From positions 1 to 64,000 of the forward strand of contig CANNCY010000002.1 of the NCBI GenBank assembly GCA_947503335.1: a stretch of 64,000 bases of DNA, written 5' to 3'. The notes under the pieces are model-generated. The model was not told the origin of the DNA. It saw only the letters and a list, made by a program, of their open reading frames with translations, and did not search any database. Positions within the stretch are counted from its first letter, which is position 1, and the number at the start of each line of letters is the position of its first letter. This document shows positions 1 through 10,247 of the stretch, piece after piece. This stretch comes from an uncultured Pseudomonadales bacterium. GTDB lineage: Bacteria > Pseudomonadota > Gammaproteobacteria > Pseudomonadales > CANNCY01. The translations under genes and the position numbers were made by a program.

Positions 1-8
1 TGGTACCA
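1..8 (+). tRNA. Possible 3' end of a tRNA cut by the window edge
   Basis: TGGTACCA followed nine bases later by a strong terminator is the usual look of a tRNA 3' end. The second copy of the repeat carries a longer version, with CCGGC (T-stem half) and CTCTGGT (acceptor half) before ACCA. Only eight bases are visible here, so this is an inference about what lies upstream. Confidence 0.35.
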
Positions 9-16
9 TTTTAAAG

Positions 17-42
17 AACCTTGCTAATCGCAAGGTTTTTTT
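17..42 (+). terminator. Rho-independent terminator in repeat copy 1
   Basis: An 8-bp perfect stem (AACCTTGC / GCAAGGTT) with loop TAATC is followed by a run of T. The T run is on the plus strand, so it would end a transcript coming from upstream of the window, perhaps the putative tRNA. Confidence 0.8.
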
Positions 43-93
43 ATGCCTGTAACAAAGGCACGGGCCGGGCGAGAAGCGGCACCCCCGGTTCGA

Positions 94-170
94 CAACAAG
101 CACCGCTTGTTGCAACGAGGCGCGCAGCGCCGAAGCCCGAAGGGTTCAAATAGCCCACAGGCTATTTGAA
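94..170. repeat. Cluster of three hairpins between the repeat copies
   Basis: Three inverted repeats follow one another: CAACAAGC/GCTTGTTG (94-112), GGCGC/GCGCC (119-131) and an 11-bp perfect stem TTCAAATAGCC/GGCTATTTGAA with loop CACA (145-170). None has a following T run, so they are not simple terminators. No reading frame of note is present in 1-259. Confidence 0.75.
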
Positions 171-175
171 TTAAT

Positions 176-191
176 CCGGCCTCTGGTACCA
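176..191 (+). tRNA. tRNA 3'-end fragment (not a functional gene)
   Basis: CCGGC (176-180), CTCTGGT (181-187), A188 and CCA (189-191) have the order of T-stem half, acceptor half, discriminator base and CCA. The 5' part of a tRNA is absent: a long hairpin (145-170) sits where the T-loop should be. This fits a remnant left by recombination at a tRNA 3' end. Its identity cannot be told. Confidence 0.4.
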
Positions 192-260
192 TTTTAAAGA
201 ACCTTGCTAATCGCAAGGTTTTTTTATGCCTGTAACAAAGGCACGGGCCGGGCGAGAAGC
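184..260. repeat. 77-bp direct repeat, copy 2
   Basis: Identical to 1-77. It ends exactly at the last base of the stop codon of the broken lipoprotein gene on the minus strand. Confidence 0.9.
200..225 (+). terminator. Rho-independent terminator in repeat copy 2
   Basis: Same stem-loop and T run as at 17-42. The plus-strand orientation does not match the minus-strand genes that follow, so it is a leftover of the repeat and not the terminator of the nap-side operon. Confidence 0.7.
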
Positions 261-433
261 TAGTCTTTCGACTTGGTAGTCGCCTCATGTATTTCGCGAA
301 GACGCTTATCACTAACATACTCTTCATAGGTTTTAGTGTTGTCGCGCTCTGCTGCAGGTTGATCAAGATAATCCCGCATTGGCGCTCAACCACTCACCGC
401 AACTATCACAATCAATGTTATGAGCCTCTTCAT
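260..433 (-). pseudogene. Small lipoprotein gene with TGA at the lipobox cysteine
   Basis: Read from ATG at 433-431, the frame encodes MKRLITLIVIVAVSG, then TGA (388-386), then APMRDYLDQPAAERDN and on to TAG at 262-260, 57 codons plus stop. The first 15 residues are a typical lipoprotein signal, and the TGA sits exactly where the lipobox cysteine (V-S-G-C) is expected; TGC to TGA is one base change. The downstream part is hydrophilic and rich in charged residues, as expected for a short exported lipoprotein. It starts 19 bases after the stop of the small secreted protein gene and is probably in the same transcript. It may be a pseudogene, a strain-specific mutation or a sequencing error. A shorter product from ATG 379 would lack the signal. 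Function unknown. Confidence 0.6.
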
Positions 434-452
434 CGTAAAGACACCAAGTGAC

Positions 453-800
453 TCATCGCCACTGCCCCTGCTCGCTTAGCAATTCAGAGCCATCAGACTT
501 AACCACCACCAACCGCGCATCATCAGTAACCATGTAAGTGATATTGCCATTTACGAACTCGTAGCCACGAAACTGGCAAGGGGTTACTCCATCGGCACAC
601 ATACGATAAACGCTATGCCCTTTTAGTTTGATGCCTTTGCCGGTTCGTTTACTGGTACCCACGTAGGTAACCTTGTCGCAGCCAAGCACACCTTCATCGC
701 AGTGCGATTCAATTTTGACAATATAGTTGGGGGTTTCAAGAACTTCGCCCCAGGCGAATGCTGGGGCGAGTAGTAGAAGATAAATAACAAAACGTTTCAT
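453..800 (-). CDS. Small secreted cysteine-containing protein, unknown function
   Basis: A 115-residue protein with a clear signal peptide (MKRFVIYLLLLAPAFAWGE, cleavage likely after AWG or AFA). The mature part is about 95 residues and has four cysteines in two pairs (ESHC/LGC and MC/TPC), which suggests two disulfide bonds in the periplasm. The start is supported by GAGG seven bases upstream of the ATG. It lies just downstream of the outer-membrane channel gene on the same strand, and upstream of the small broken lipoprotein gene, so the three may be the tail of the nap transcript. I do not recognise a family. The role of its neighbours in nitrate respiration does not by itself give it a function. 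Confidence 0.75.
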   Translation of the reverse strand: MKRFVIYLLLLAPAFAWGEVLETPNYIVKIESHCDEGVLGCDKVTYVGTSKRTGKGIKLKGHSVYRMCADGVTPCQFRGYEFVNGNITYMVTDDARLVVVKSDGSELLSEQGQWR

Positions 801-818
801 GGGTACCTCGGTAAAACG

Positions 819-1979
819 CTATAGCGCCATAGATACCCAAACCCAAGCTTTACTGGTATCTACTTTGCCACCGTTGCTGTCGGCGTTAAAACTGGCGTAT
901 TTGGCGCCAACCGTAAATCGTTTATTAAGCTTAGTTGATACCGACGCGTTTACCTCGCCGCCAAAGTCATTATCACCTTCGTCGGCACTAAAATCATGAT
1001 AAGCGGCTGACCAGTTAATACCCTGATACTTACCACCCACGCCTGCATGTATATCAAGCAAGCCTGTGGCTGGGGTACCTAAAAACTGATCTGACCAACC
1101 ATTAAACTTGTGTAATGTGGCGAGTGGAGTAGAAAATCCATACATACCATCATCACTGCCCAACAGCTCGCCCCCTAACCACCATTTTAGGCAACCAGCA
1201 TTTAGCGTAAGCTTGCCCTGCCAATAATCAGCATCATAACTTGACCCCAAAATATCGGCCGACTGTGTCGCGTATTGCGCATCGATGTTTAACGGGGTAC
1301 CACCTACATCTACCTTATTAGCATACTTGATACCCCAGGTATCGATATCGCGCTCAACACCTTCGTCTTCGCTTAATAGATAACCAAAGCCGGTTAGTTT
1401 AGCGCCTCCAAACTGGTAGCTAACATTTAGCAAGTGATCTTCAGAATCTAGATCGCGTTCTTTTGCAAAGATACGATTACGTTTAGTCACGTAGGCGTAA
1501 TAGGCCGACGCTTTATCTGACGGATTAAACTTAACCGAGGCAGCGTCAAAGGTTTGGCGATCTTGACGCCAGCCCACGTGACCCACAAAACGATGGTCAT
1601 CAAGCGTAATTACTTGGCGGCCAACAGTCGCTTTAAAGGTTTTGGTTCCCAATATAATTGCCACTTGATCAAGTTCGGTAGTTTCTGGGTCGGCAACCAC
1701 AGAATAGCCAGGATTAGATCCCAAGGCATCATTAAAACTGTCGTGCAATGTGAGCGAGTTTTCGCCTTCAATAATGGCACTAAACCAACCCAACGTGGGC
1801 GTTTTGTATGTGATGCGAGTACGCAACGTCATAGCATGCGCATCTTTAAGTGCGTTCTGTTGATCAACAGTTTCTGAGCGCAGATTAAAATTTGCACTAA
1901 GCGAACCTAGTTCGTTTGCGGTTGTATTAGTAGACAAGACGATAGCGCTTAGCGCTACGCAAGCAGTAGTCATCTTCAT
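819..1979 (-). CDS. Outer-membrane beta-barrel channel, alginate-export/porin-like
   Basis: About 386 residues with a signal peptide ending at TANE and a sequence made of alternating amphipathic strands, with the aromatic VGRQVITLDDHRFVGHVGWR region seen in alginate-export-type barrels and related porins. It should form a channel in the outer membrane. The frame opens at GTG 1988, but ATG 1979 is the better start because AAGG lies about nine bases upstream. It begins 34 bases after the napC stop, on the same strand. A channel that lets nitrate or another small solute into the periplasm would fit, but the sequence does not show the substrate. The barrel family assignment is by general appearance only. 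Confidence 0.7.
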   Translation of the reverse strand: MKMTTACVALSAIVLSTNTTANELGSLSANFNLRSETVDQQNALKDAHAMTLRTRITYKTPTLGWFSAIIEGENSLTLHDSFNDALGSNPGYSVVADPETTELDQVAIILGTKTFKATVGRQVITLDDHRFVGHVGWRQDRQTFDAASVKFNPSDKASAYYAYVTKRNRIFAKERDLDSEDHLLNVSYQFGGAKLTGFGYLLSEDEGVERDIDTWGIKYANKVDVGGTPLNIDAQYATQSADILGSSYDADYWQGKLTLNAGCLKWWLGGELLGSDDGMYGFSTPLATLHKFNGWSDQFLGTPATGLLDIHAGVGGKYQGINWSAAYHDFSADEGDNDFGGEVNASVSTKLNKRFTVGAKYASFNADSNGGKVDTSKAWVWVSMAL

Positions 1980-2013
1980 GATGTTCACCCTTAGTCTTTA
2001 TAATGCAGCAGCT

Positions 2014-2601
2014 TTATTGCCACTCGTTTACACCCTTCATCGAAGGCAGTTTATGTGCGATACCCTTATGACAGTCGATGCAGGTTTTTTGCCCGGTGAG
2101 TAAAAAGTCACGATGTGCGTCACGCGCACGCTTCTCTTGCTTTGTAAAATCCATCGATTCAGCAGCATGACAGTTGCGGCACTCAAGCGAATTGTTCGCT
2201 TTTAATCGTGCCCACTCATGCTCGGCTAGTTGGCGCCGTTTGGCCTCGAACTTTTCTGGCGTATTAATGGTGCCAAATACTTTGCCCCATACTTCTTTTG
2301 ACGCAGCCATCTTACGCCCCATCTTTGCTGACCATTCGTGAGGTACGTGGCAGTCAGGGCATGACGCTCGAACACCTGATCGATTACTGTAATGAATCGT
2401 TTGTTTTAATTCTTTATATGGCCCGGTTTTCATTTCATGGCAGCCAATGCAAAACTGCTCAGTGTTTGTTACCTCGACGGCGGTATTGAAACCACCCCAA
2501 AAGATAATCCCTGCTACAAAGCCACCAACGGTTAACACACCTAACGACAAACTAGTCGCCGGTTTACTTACCCGACTTAAAAACTCGCGAATCCAATTCA
2601 T
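2014..2601 (-). CDS. napC: NapC, tetraheme c-type quinol dehydrogenase
   Basis: NapC passes electrons from membrane quinol to the periplasmic NapAB nitrate reductase. The 195-residue protein has one N-terminal membrane anchor (about residues 17-38, followed by the periplasmic domain) and four CxxCH heme sites: CIGCH, CPDCH, CRNCH and CIDCH, as in the NapC/NirT family. Length is usual for the family. Its ATG overlaps the napB TGA by four bases (ATGA), so translation is coupled. GGAGG lies ahead of the start. It is the last enzyme gene of napEDABC; there are no napG/napH, so quinol oxidation should depend on NapC. Confidence 0.95.
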   Translation of the reverse strand: MNWIREFLSRVSKPATSLSLGVLTVGGFVAGIIFWGGFNTAVEVTNTEQFCIGCHEMKTGPYKELKQTIHYSNRSGVRASCPDCHVPHEWSAKMGRKMAASKEVWGKVFGTINTPEKFEAKRRQLAEHEWARLKANNSLECRNCHAAESMDFTKQEKRARDAHRDFLLTGQKTCIDCHKGIAHKLPSMKGVNEWQ

Positions 2602-3206
2602 TGCGAGCCTCCATCACTAGCCGACGACACTTGGTGGGCTTCAAGAAACTCGTTTTCAATTAAGTTAGATGGTGTTTTTTGTTCAACATGACACTGAGTA
2701 CAAAAGTAGCGACGAGGCGAAATTTCTGACAGCACCTGGTAATCACGATTCATGAAGTGCGTTACGCTTACCATGATCGCCCCACTTTTTTCTGTTTTGG
2801 TGCGCCCATGGCACGACATACATTGGTTCACATTTTGATCAATTTGATAGCCATCAATCTTGTGGGGAATCACGGGCGGCTGCATAGGATAGGCTCGACC
2901 ACTACGTCGATCTGTTGTTTCAGCCTTAGCCATTTCAACGGGGTATGCCTGTGCATCCAGCGCTGTTTTGGGGCGTAACGATGACACATTGTTAACCACT
3001 GCAGGCGAGTCGTATTTGTGAGCGGGGGCCGTACTGACTGCGGCACTAGTGGTCGCATTATTTGATACCTCAGCTGAAGCGGTTGCAGGTTGCTGCTTAG
3101 GGGCTTCAGCCTTGCTCGAATCTTCTTGTTTAGAGCAACCAGCACCAAAGGCTAACGATAAACAGGCCACAACCAATGCTATAGATTTTTTAGATAGCTT
3201 ATTCAT
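2598..3206 (-). CDS. napB: NapB, diheme nitrate reductase subunit, predicted lipoprotein
   Basis: The small subunit of periplasmic nitrate reductase, taking electrons from NapC to NapA. It has two heme sites, CMSCH and CTQCH, and the family's usual region around [11 protein letters not shown] place the start at ATG 3206 because AAGGAG lies just upstream; an upstream in-frame ATG at 3230 overlaps napA and has no such site. With this start the protein begins with a hydrophobic signal ending in AFGAGC, a lipobox-like sequence with cysteine 24, followed by a flexible Ser/Ala/Lys/Glu-rich linker of about 40 residues. This suggests a lipid-anchored NapB, while the classical form is a soluble periplasmic protein. 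The heme assignment is certain; the lipid anchor is a prediction. Confidence 0.92.
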   Translation of the reverse strand: MNKLSKKSIALVVACLSLAFGAGCSKQEDSSKAEAPKQQPATASAEVSNNATTSAAVSTAPAHKYDSPAVVNNVSSLRPKTALDAQAYPVEMAKAETTDRRSGRAYPMQPPVIPHKIDGYQIDQNVNQCMSCHGRTKTEKSGAIMVSVTHFMNRDYQVLSEISPRRYFCTQCHVEQKTPSNLIENEFLEAHQVSSASDGGSQ

Positions 3207-3216
3207 GACGTTCTCC

Positions 3217-5706
3217 TTAAACCTTTTCAACTTTCACAGCACACTTTTTAAAGTCAGTCTGCTTAGAAATTGGGTCAGTCGCATCAAGTGTTACCTTGTT
3301 GATTAACTGGCGAGCATCAAACCAAGGCACGTACACCAATCCTTTAGGTGGTTTATTGCGACCACGAGTCTCTACGCGAGTCACAATGTATCCTCGACGG
3401 CTAGATACCTTAACCGCATCACCTCGGCGCAAACCACTCGACTCGGCATCGTCTGGGTGCATAAAGCACACCGCATTAGGAAACGCCGCATTTAGCTCGG
3501 GTACGCGCTGCGTCATCGAACCCGAGTGCCAATGCTCAAGCACTCGCCCTGTCGACAACCACATCGGGTATTCATCGTCAGGGGATTCAGCCGGTGGTTC
3601 GTAGGGCAAAGCAAAGATCAATGCCTTGCCGTCAGGTTTACCATAGAATTCAAAATCGGCGCCTGGGCTAACATAGGGATCTTCACCCTCTTTAAATCTG
3701 CGTAGCGTTTCTTTGCCGTTTACTACTGGCCAACGCAGGCCGCGCACTTCTTTATAGGTATCGTACGGCGCAAGATCATGGGCCTTGCCGCGACCAAAGG
3801 TTGCGTACTCTTCGAACAAACCTTTTTGGATATAGAATCCAAAGTCTTTTGCTTCTGGGTTGGGGTATTCGTCGGTTACTTCGTCAATGCCGTATTTTGA
3901 CACCGCGTCGTTTGCAAACAGAATGTCATAGAGAGTCTTTCCGCGATAATCGGGCCGTTGGCGAATTAATTCTTCAGGCCATACTTCTTCAACTTTAAAG
4001 TACTTAGAAAACTCTACTAGCTGCCAAAGATCTGACTTAGCTTCTCCAGGTGCTTCTACCAAGTTCATCCACTGCTGAGTGCGTCGCTCTGCATTACCAT
4101 ACACACCCTCTTTCTCTACCCACATCGCAGCGGGTAAAATAAGATCTGCCGCCTGCGCCGTTACGGTAGGGTATGCGTCTGACACCACCACAAAGTTTTC
4201 GGGGTTGCGATAGCCCGGCAAAATCTCTTCATTGATGTTAGGGCCAGCTTGTAAATTGTTGTTTACCTGAATCCAGTAAGCATTGATCTCGCCATCCTTT
4301 AGCTTACGTACTTGCTGAACTGCGTGGTAGCCTGGCTTTGGCGGAATGGTACCCTCGGGCAGCTGCCAAATATCTTCACTCAGCTGACGATGCTTAGGGT
4401 TAGCGACGACCATGTCGGCAGGTAAACGGTGCGAGAAGGTACCTACTTCGCGGGCGGTACCGCAGGCCGATGGCTGACCCGTTAACGAGAATGGGCTATT
4501 ACCAGGCGTTGCAATCTTGCCTGTTAACAGGTGAATGTTGTAGAGCAGATTATTAACCCATACACCGCGGGTATGCTGGTTAGTACCCATAGTCCAGAAC
4601 GAGGTTACTTTAACCTTAGGATCAGCATACATCTCGGCCAACTTATTTAGGCTTTCAACAGATAACCCTGACATCTCTGATGCTTTTTCAGCGGTATACT
4701 CAGACACAAACTCGGCAAACTGATCAAAATCAATCGGCGAGCTACCACCTGCTTTGTCAGCGTTCTTGGCCGCTTTTTGCAAAGGGTGATCATCGCGCAA
4801 GCCGTAACCAATATCAGTATTGCCCTTAACAAACTTGGTGTGCTTAGAAACAAAGTCTTTGTTGACCTTGTCGTTTTTAATAATGTAATTAGCAATGAAG
4901 TTTAAAATCGCCAAATCAGAGTGCGGTGTGAAAGTAAGCTTGTCATCAGCCAAGTCGTAACAGCGATGCTCGTAGGTCGACAACACGGTTACGTTAACGG
5001 TTGGATTACTCAATCGCCTATCGGTTACTCGCGTCCATAAGATAGGATGCATCTCGGCCATGTTAGAGCCCCACAACACGAAGGCATCGGCTGCTTCAAT
5101 GTCGTCATAACATCCCATCGGCTCATCAATACCAAAGGTGCGCATAAAACCAGCTACCGCCGACGCCATGCAATGACGGGCGTTAGGGTCAATGTTGTTC
5201 GATCTAAACCCTGCTTTATACAACTTGGCAGCGGCGTAACCTTCTTGTACTGTCCATTGACCAGAACCAAACATACCGATGGCTGTTGGGCCTTTATCTT
5301 TAATCGCCTTTTTAAATTTCTCGGCCATTATTTCGAAGGCTTCATCCCAGCTAACCGGTTCAAACTCGCCTTCTTTATCAAACTTGCCATTGGTTTTTCT
5401 TAGCAGTGGTTGCACCACACGATCATGGCCATACAAAATCTTTGATAAGAAATAGCCTTTGGTGCAAAGCAAACCGCGGTTAACGGGGCTTTTAACATCG
5501 CCGTGAGTGGCCACTACTCGCCCACCTTTAACACCTACGTGTACCGAACAGCCGGTACCACAAAAACGACAAGGCGCCTTTGACCATTTAATACCGGTTT
5601 GCGATGCATCTGTTTCTATATTCGAGGCAAAAGATAAGGGCACACCTACCGTCGAAGCTGCCACCGCGGCTGCGGTGTTTTTGATCATTTGGCGCCTGGT
5701 TAACAT
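3217..5706 (-). CDS. napA: NapA, periplasmic nitrate reductase catalytic subunit
   Basis: Reduces nitrate to nitrite in the periplasm with a bis-molybdopterin guanine dinucleotide cofactor and one [4Fe-4S] cluster. The 829-residue length is normal. A twin-arginine signal (TRRQMIK) is at the N-terminus, so the folded, cofactor-loaded enzyme is exported by Tat. Cluster cysteines are C46, C49, C53 and C81 (CRFCGTGC and LLCTKG), and the molybdenum ligand is C179 in ARHCMAS, as in NapA and unlike the Asp of NarG. It lies between napD (its chaperone) and napB. Its cofactor needs MoaA, whose gene is at the far end of this window. Confidence 0.97.
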   Translation of the reverse strand: MLTRRQMIKNTAAAVAASTVGVPLSFASNIETDASQTGIKWSKAPCRFCGTGCSVHVGVKGGRVVATHGDVKSPVNRGLLCTKGYFLSKILYGHDRVVQPLLRKTNGKFDKEGEFEPVSWDEAFEIMAEKFKKAIKDKGPTAIGMFGSGQWTVQEGYAAAKLYKAGFRSNNIDPNARHCMASAVAGFMRTFGIDEPMGCYDDIEAADAFVLWGSNMAEMHPILWTRVTDRRLSNPTVNVTVLSTYEHRCYDLADDKLTFTPHSDLAILNFIANYIIKNDKVNKDFVSKHTKFVKGNTDIGYGLRDDHPLQKAAKNADKAGGSSPIDFDQFAEFVSEYTAEKASEMSGLSVESLNKLAEMYADPKVKVTSFWTMGTNQHTRGVWVNNLLYNIHLLTGKIATPGNSPFSLTGQPSACGTAREVGTFSHRLPADMVVANPKHRQLSEDIWQLPEGTIPPKPGYHAVQQVRKLKDGEINAYWIQVNNNLQAGPNINEEILPGYRNPENFVVVSDAYPTVTAQAADLILPAAMWVEKEGVYGNAERRTQQWMNLVEAPGEAKSDLWQLVEFSKYFKVEEVWPEELIRQRPDYRGKTLYDILFANDAVSKYGIDEVTDEYPNPEAKDFGFYIQKGLFEEYATFGRGKAHDLAPYDTYKEVRGLRWPVVNGKETLRRFKEGEDPYVSPGADFEFYGKPDGKALIFALPYEPPAESPDDEYPMWLSTGRVLEHWHSGSMTQRVPELNAAFPNAVCFMHPDDAESSGLRRGDAVKVSSRRGYIVTRVETRGRNKPPKGLVYVPWFDARQLINKVTLDATDPISKQTDFKKCAVKVEKV

Positions 5707-5730
5707 AAAGCTTCCTTTTTGCTTATTAAG

Positions 5731-6009
5731 TTAGCTGGCACTCGTTACATCATTGAGTGTCGCGGTTTCTTCTATTTGGTGATAGGCGAGTGAAACACTA
5801 ATCACGCCTTGTAGATCGCTGATCGATTGCATTTGATTGGCTAACTCTTTTTCAGATAATGCTTCGATCACTGCGACGATTTTATTGTCGCCGGAATGGG
5901 CAACGTCGACTGCATTGTTTGCAGTAAGCGCTGCTTCGATGGATGGCTTAAATTGGTTATACAAACGTATAACAATGCCAATAAAGTGTGTGTGGCTACT
6001 GGCGATCAT
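5731..6009 (-). CDS. napD: NapD, NapA signal-peptide chaperone
   Basis: A 92-residue cytoplasmic protein that binds the twin-arginine signal of NapA and holds export back until the cofactor is inserted. The N-terminus has the family's HFIGIVIRLY strand and the rest follows the short ferredoxin-like fold (ending around GVISVSLAYHQIE). The position directly before napA, 24 bases away, supports the call. AAGG is found a few bases before the ATG. Confidence 0.93.
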   Translation of the reverse strand: MIASSHTHFIGIVIRLYNQFKPSIEAALTANNAVDVAHSGDNKIVAVIEALSEKELANQMQSISDLQGVISVSLAYHQIEETATLNDVTSAS

Positions 6010-6041
6010 GCCTTGGCCTCTAGTTATAGATTACAAGCTTG

Positions 6042-6188
6042 TTAAAAGGTTGTTGGGGCAAACAACAGCTGATAAATCCAGATACCCAACCCGTAAGCTC
6101 CAACAATCGCTACACTGATTGCCGGAAAGATAATGCAGCAGATAATCAAAAAATCTTTGATCTCTCGCGGTCTTGCTGACTTGTCCAC
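6042..6188 (-). CDS. napE: NapE, small membrane protein of the nap cluster
   Basis: A 48-codon gene opening with GTG at 6188-6186 (AGGGGG five bases upstream) and ending at TAA 6044-6042. The product starts VDKSARPREIKDFL, continues into one membrane segment rich in Ile/Ala/Gly, and ends in the family-typical Y-G-x-x-[IV]-W stretch (GAYGLGIWIYQLLF). NapE is a one-helix inner-membrane protein of unknown biochemical role, found at the head of nap operons in several proteobacteria. The position 32 bases upstream of napD fits exactly. It is easily missed because of its size and GTG start. Confidence 0.88.
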   Translation of the reverse strand: MDKSARPREIKDFLIICCIIFPAISVAIVGAYGLGIWIYQLLFAPTTF

Positions 6189-6222
6189 AAAGCCCCCTAA
6201 AATAGTGATAAACACTGAAATC

Positions 6223-6237
6223 TAGAAAAGTTTTCTA
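6223..6237. promoter_or_regulatory. Palindrome upstream of napE, candidate operator
   Basis: TAGAAAA-G-TTTTCTA is a perfect 7+7 inverted repeat 35 bases upstream of the napE start. A second, looser inverted repeat (TACC-N6-GGTA, 6260-6273) lies further upstream. I find no FNR box (TTGAT-N4-ATCAA) and no good NarL/NarP 7-2-7 site, so the regulator is unknown. Confidence 0.35.
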
Positions 6238-6299
6238 AACCCTAGCAAGTTATGCGCAATACCTCATTTGGTACTATTACCATTACAACACATATGGCC

Positions 6300-6330
6300 G
6301 AAACAAAAATGCCAGACACATGTCTGGCAT
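6300..6330 (-). terminator. katG rho-independent terminator
   Basis: ATGCCAGACA / TGTCTGGCAT (6309-6330) is a perfect 10-bp stem with a tight CA loop, followed on the minus strand by TTTTTGTTT. It begins 32 bases after the katG stop codon, between katG and the nap promoter. Confidence 0.8.
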
Positions 6331-6361
6331 TAAAGGCTAATAAATGTACGGAATTAGGCTG

Positions 6362-8575
<2,214 letters not shown>

Positions 8576-8591
8576 TTAAAAGTAGACTACA

Positions 8592-8606
8592 TGAGAATGA
8601 TTCGCA
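8592..8606. promoter_or_regulatory. Fur/PerR-like box upstream of katG
   Basis: TGAGAATGATTCGCA matches the 7-1-7 consensus TGATAAT-n-ATTATCA at 11 of 14 informative positions by eye. It lies 65-79 bases upstream of the katG start. Fur is the more likely protein in a gammaproteobacterium. Confidence 0.45.
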
Positions 8607-8618
8607 ATTAGGACAAGT

Positions 8619-8654
8619 CTATCGAGCTGATAGTTAAAACTATTCAGCTGATAG
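8619..8654. promoter_or_regulatory. OxyR-like site upstream of katG
   Basis: Four alternating tetramers, CTAT (8619), ATAG (8630), CTAT (8640) and ATAG (8651), are spaced by 7, 6 and 7 bases. This is the OxyR pattern of ATAG/CTAT elements one helical turn apart, although the classical order begins with ATAG and has spacers of 7. The same site also contains a 9-base direct repeat AGCTGATAG with a 21-base period. It is 92-127 bases before katG, a well-known OxyR target. Confidence 0.5.
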
Positions 8655-8662
8655 ATCATTGA

Positions 8663-10090
8663 TTAGCGATTGCCGTTTACAGGGCGCTTTCGTGGGCGAG
8701 ACTTAGGCTTCTCTGCAGATTTTACATTACCGTTGGCTCGTGTTTTTTGAGCTGACTTAGGTTTAGCACCTTGCTTTGCTGTACCACTAGGCTTTGATCG
8801 CTGCTGCGGCTTTGCCTTTGAATTGGGGCGAGTCTTAGGCCGTGCTTCGCTGTCATCTAGCGGTTTAGTCGGCTTTGGCTTTTTAGGCTTCTTTGGTTTT
8901 TTCGGTTTTTGAGGGCCATCAACAAAAGGGGTTTCTCGCAACGGTGCTTCTGGCTTAAAACCTTCATATTCGTGGCGCTCGATGTTTTGACCTATCAATC
9001 GCTCAATGGCTTTTAGCTGGTCATACTCATCAGCCATCACAAACGACACAGCCTCGCCACTAGCACCAGCGCGAGCGGTTCGCCCAATACGGTGCACATA
9101 GTCTTCGGCAACATTGGGCAGATCATAGTTGATCACATAAGGCAGTTGTGAAATATCGATACCTCGCGCTGCGATATCGGTTGCCACTAGCACACGAATC
9201 GACTCGTCTTTAAAAGCTGCCAACGCTTTGGTACGAGCTGCCTGACTTTTATTACCGTGAATCGCCATCGCCGAAATATCGGCCTGTTCTAACTTGCGAA
9301 CTAGTTTATTTGCCCCATGCTTAGTGCGGCTAAAGACCAGCACCTGCGACCAACCTTTTGAACTAATCACATCAGTTAACAGTGCAGGCTTTTTAGCTTT
9401 GTCGCAGGGAATCAACCACTGAGTAACTTTCTCAGCAGTGGTATTTGGTGGTGCTACCGATACCTCAACAGGATCTCGAACTATTGTTTTGGCGAGTTCA
9501 CGAATGTCGTCACTAAAGGTCGCTGAAAACATTAGGTTCTGCCGCTGTTTAGGCAAGAAATTAAGAATGCGACGAATGTCATGGATAAAACCCATATCTA
9601 ACATGCGATCGGCTTCGTCTAACACTAACACTTCTAATTGATCAAACTTAACCGCATTTTGATTGTATAAGTCGATCAAGCGACCTGGTGTTGCCACCAG
9701 CACATCGACACCGCGACGTAATCGCTGCATTTGAGGATTGATTTTAACACCACCAAATACGACGTCAGAACGCAGCGGTAAATGCTGACTGTACTGCACT
9801 ACGTTCTCACCTACCTGCGCAGCTAGCTCTCGCGTCGGTGTTAACACCAGTGCACGCACCTGATTACCACGAACCTTAGGTCCATTAGTAAGATTGTTTA
9901 ACATCGGCAGTGTAAAGCCAGCCGTTTTACCAGTACCCGTTTGCGCAGCAGCCATCACGTCTCGCCCCTCAAGAATAGGCGATATCGCTTGCGCCTGAAT
10001 CGGCGACGGTGTTTCGTAGCCTTTGTCGGCAACGGCTTGTTGAATTTGCTGGCAAAGACCTAGATCGGTGAACTTCATTGTGGCACTCAT
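8663..10090 (-). CDS. rhlE: RhlE-type DEAD-box RNA helicase
   Basis: An ATP-dependent RNA helicase acting in ribosome assembly or RNA decay. The core has the full motif set: the Q motif around PSPIQAQAI, motif I AQTGTGKT, motif II DEAD, motif III SAT and motif [12 protein letters not shown]. The 475-residue length and the sequence near GYETPSPIQ fit RhlE. From about residue 385 the tail is a low-complexity Lys/Pro/Arg-rich extension with KKP repeats, which would bind RNA without sequence preference. The start is ATG 10090; ATG 10078 (MKFTDLGL) is an alternative, and neither has a strong ribosome site. Confidence 0.92.
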   Translation of the reverse strand: MSATMKFTDLGLCQQIQQAVADKGYETPSPIQAQAISPILEGRDVMAAAQTGTGKTAGFTLPMLNNLTNGPKVRGNQVRALVLTPTRELAAQVGENVVQYSQHLPLRSDVVFGGVKINPQMQRLRRGVDVLVATPGRLIDLYNQNAVKFDQLEVLVLDEADRMLDMGFIHDIRRILNFLPKQRQNLMFSATFSDDIRELAKTIVRDPVEVSVAPPNTTAEKVTQWLIPCDKAKKPALLTDVISSKGWSQVLVFSRTKHGANKLVRKLEQADISAMAIHGNKSQAARTKALAAFKDESIRVLVATDIAARGIDISQLPYVINYDLPNVAEDYVHRIGRTARAGASGEAVSFVMADEYDQLKAIERLIGQNIERHEYEGFKPEAPLRETPFVDGPQKPKKPKKPKKPKPTKPLDDSEARPKTRPNSKAKPQQRSKPSGTAKQGAKPKSAQKTRANGNVKSAEKPKSRPRKRPVNGNR

Positions 10091-10186
10091 AAATAATAAG
10101 CAACCACTGTACTACGCGGTGTATAGCCTAGGCTCGGTGTAATTACCCTGTGCAGCCCATTAATTCACAGCTTCGGTGAATGGTTC

Positions 10187-10195
10187 TGTGGATAA
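10187..10195 (-). other. Single perfect DnaA box
   Basis: TGTGGATAA is the complement of the DnaA 9-mer TTATCCACA. It lies in the 157-base gap upstream of rhlE. It stands alone, with no cluster or AT-rich unwinding region next to it, so it is not an origin. Confidence 0.35.
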
Positions 10196-10217
10196 GTTGG
10201 TGAAAGGTGAGGCAAAG

Positions 10218-10237
10218 GCAGAGCCCGTAGGCTCTGC
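10218..10237 (-). terminator. Hairpin after the DUF4382 lipoprotein gene
   Basis: GCAGAGCC-CGTA-GGCTCTGC is a perfect 8-bp stem 11 bases after the stop codon. The T tract on the minus strand is weak (CTTTGCC), so termination may be partial. Confidence 0.5.
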
Positions 10238-10247
10238 ACAAATTTGG

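Larger units (their letters stand above)
1..77. repeat. 77-bp direct repeat, copy 1
   Basis: Bases 1-77 are identical to 184-260. The unit begins with TGGTACCA, which looks like the acceptor and CCA end of a tRNA, followed by a rho-independent terminator and short GC-rich inverted repeats. The window starts inside this unit, so the full repeat may extend upstream. Confidence 0.9.

Noticed and set aside
1-260. Integron attC site
   Set aside because: The hairpins lack the conserved RYYYAAC and GTTRRRY core boxes, and no integrase is seen.
260-433. TGA as selenocysteine at the lipobox
   Set aside because: No hairpin with the shape of a bacterial SECIS element follows the TGA, and no other selenoprotein sign was seen. 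Kept only as a remote option.
6189-6300. FNR or NarP control of nap
   Set aside because: I searched the gap for TTGAT-N4-ATCAA and TACYYMT-type 7-2-7 sites and found none that match well.
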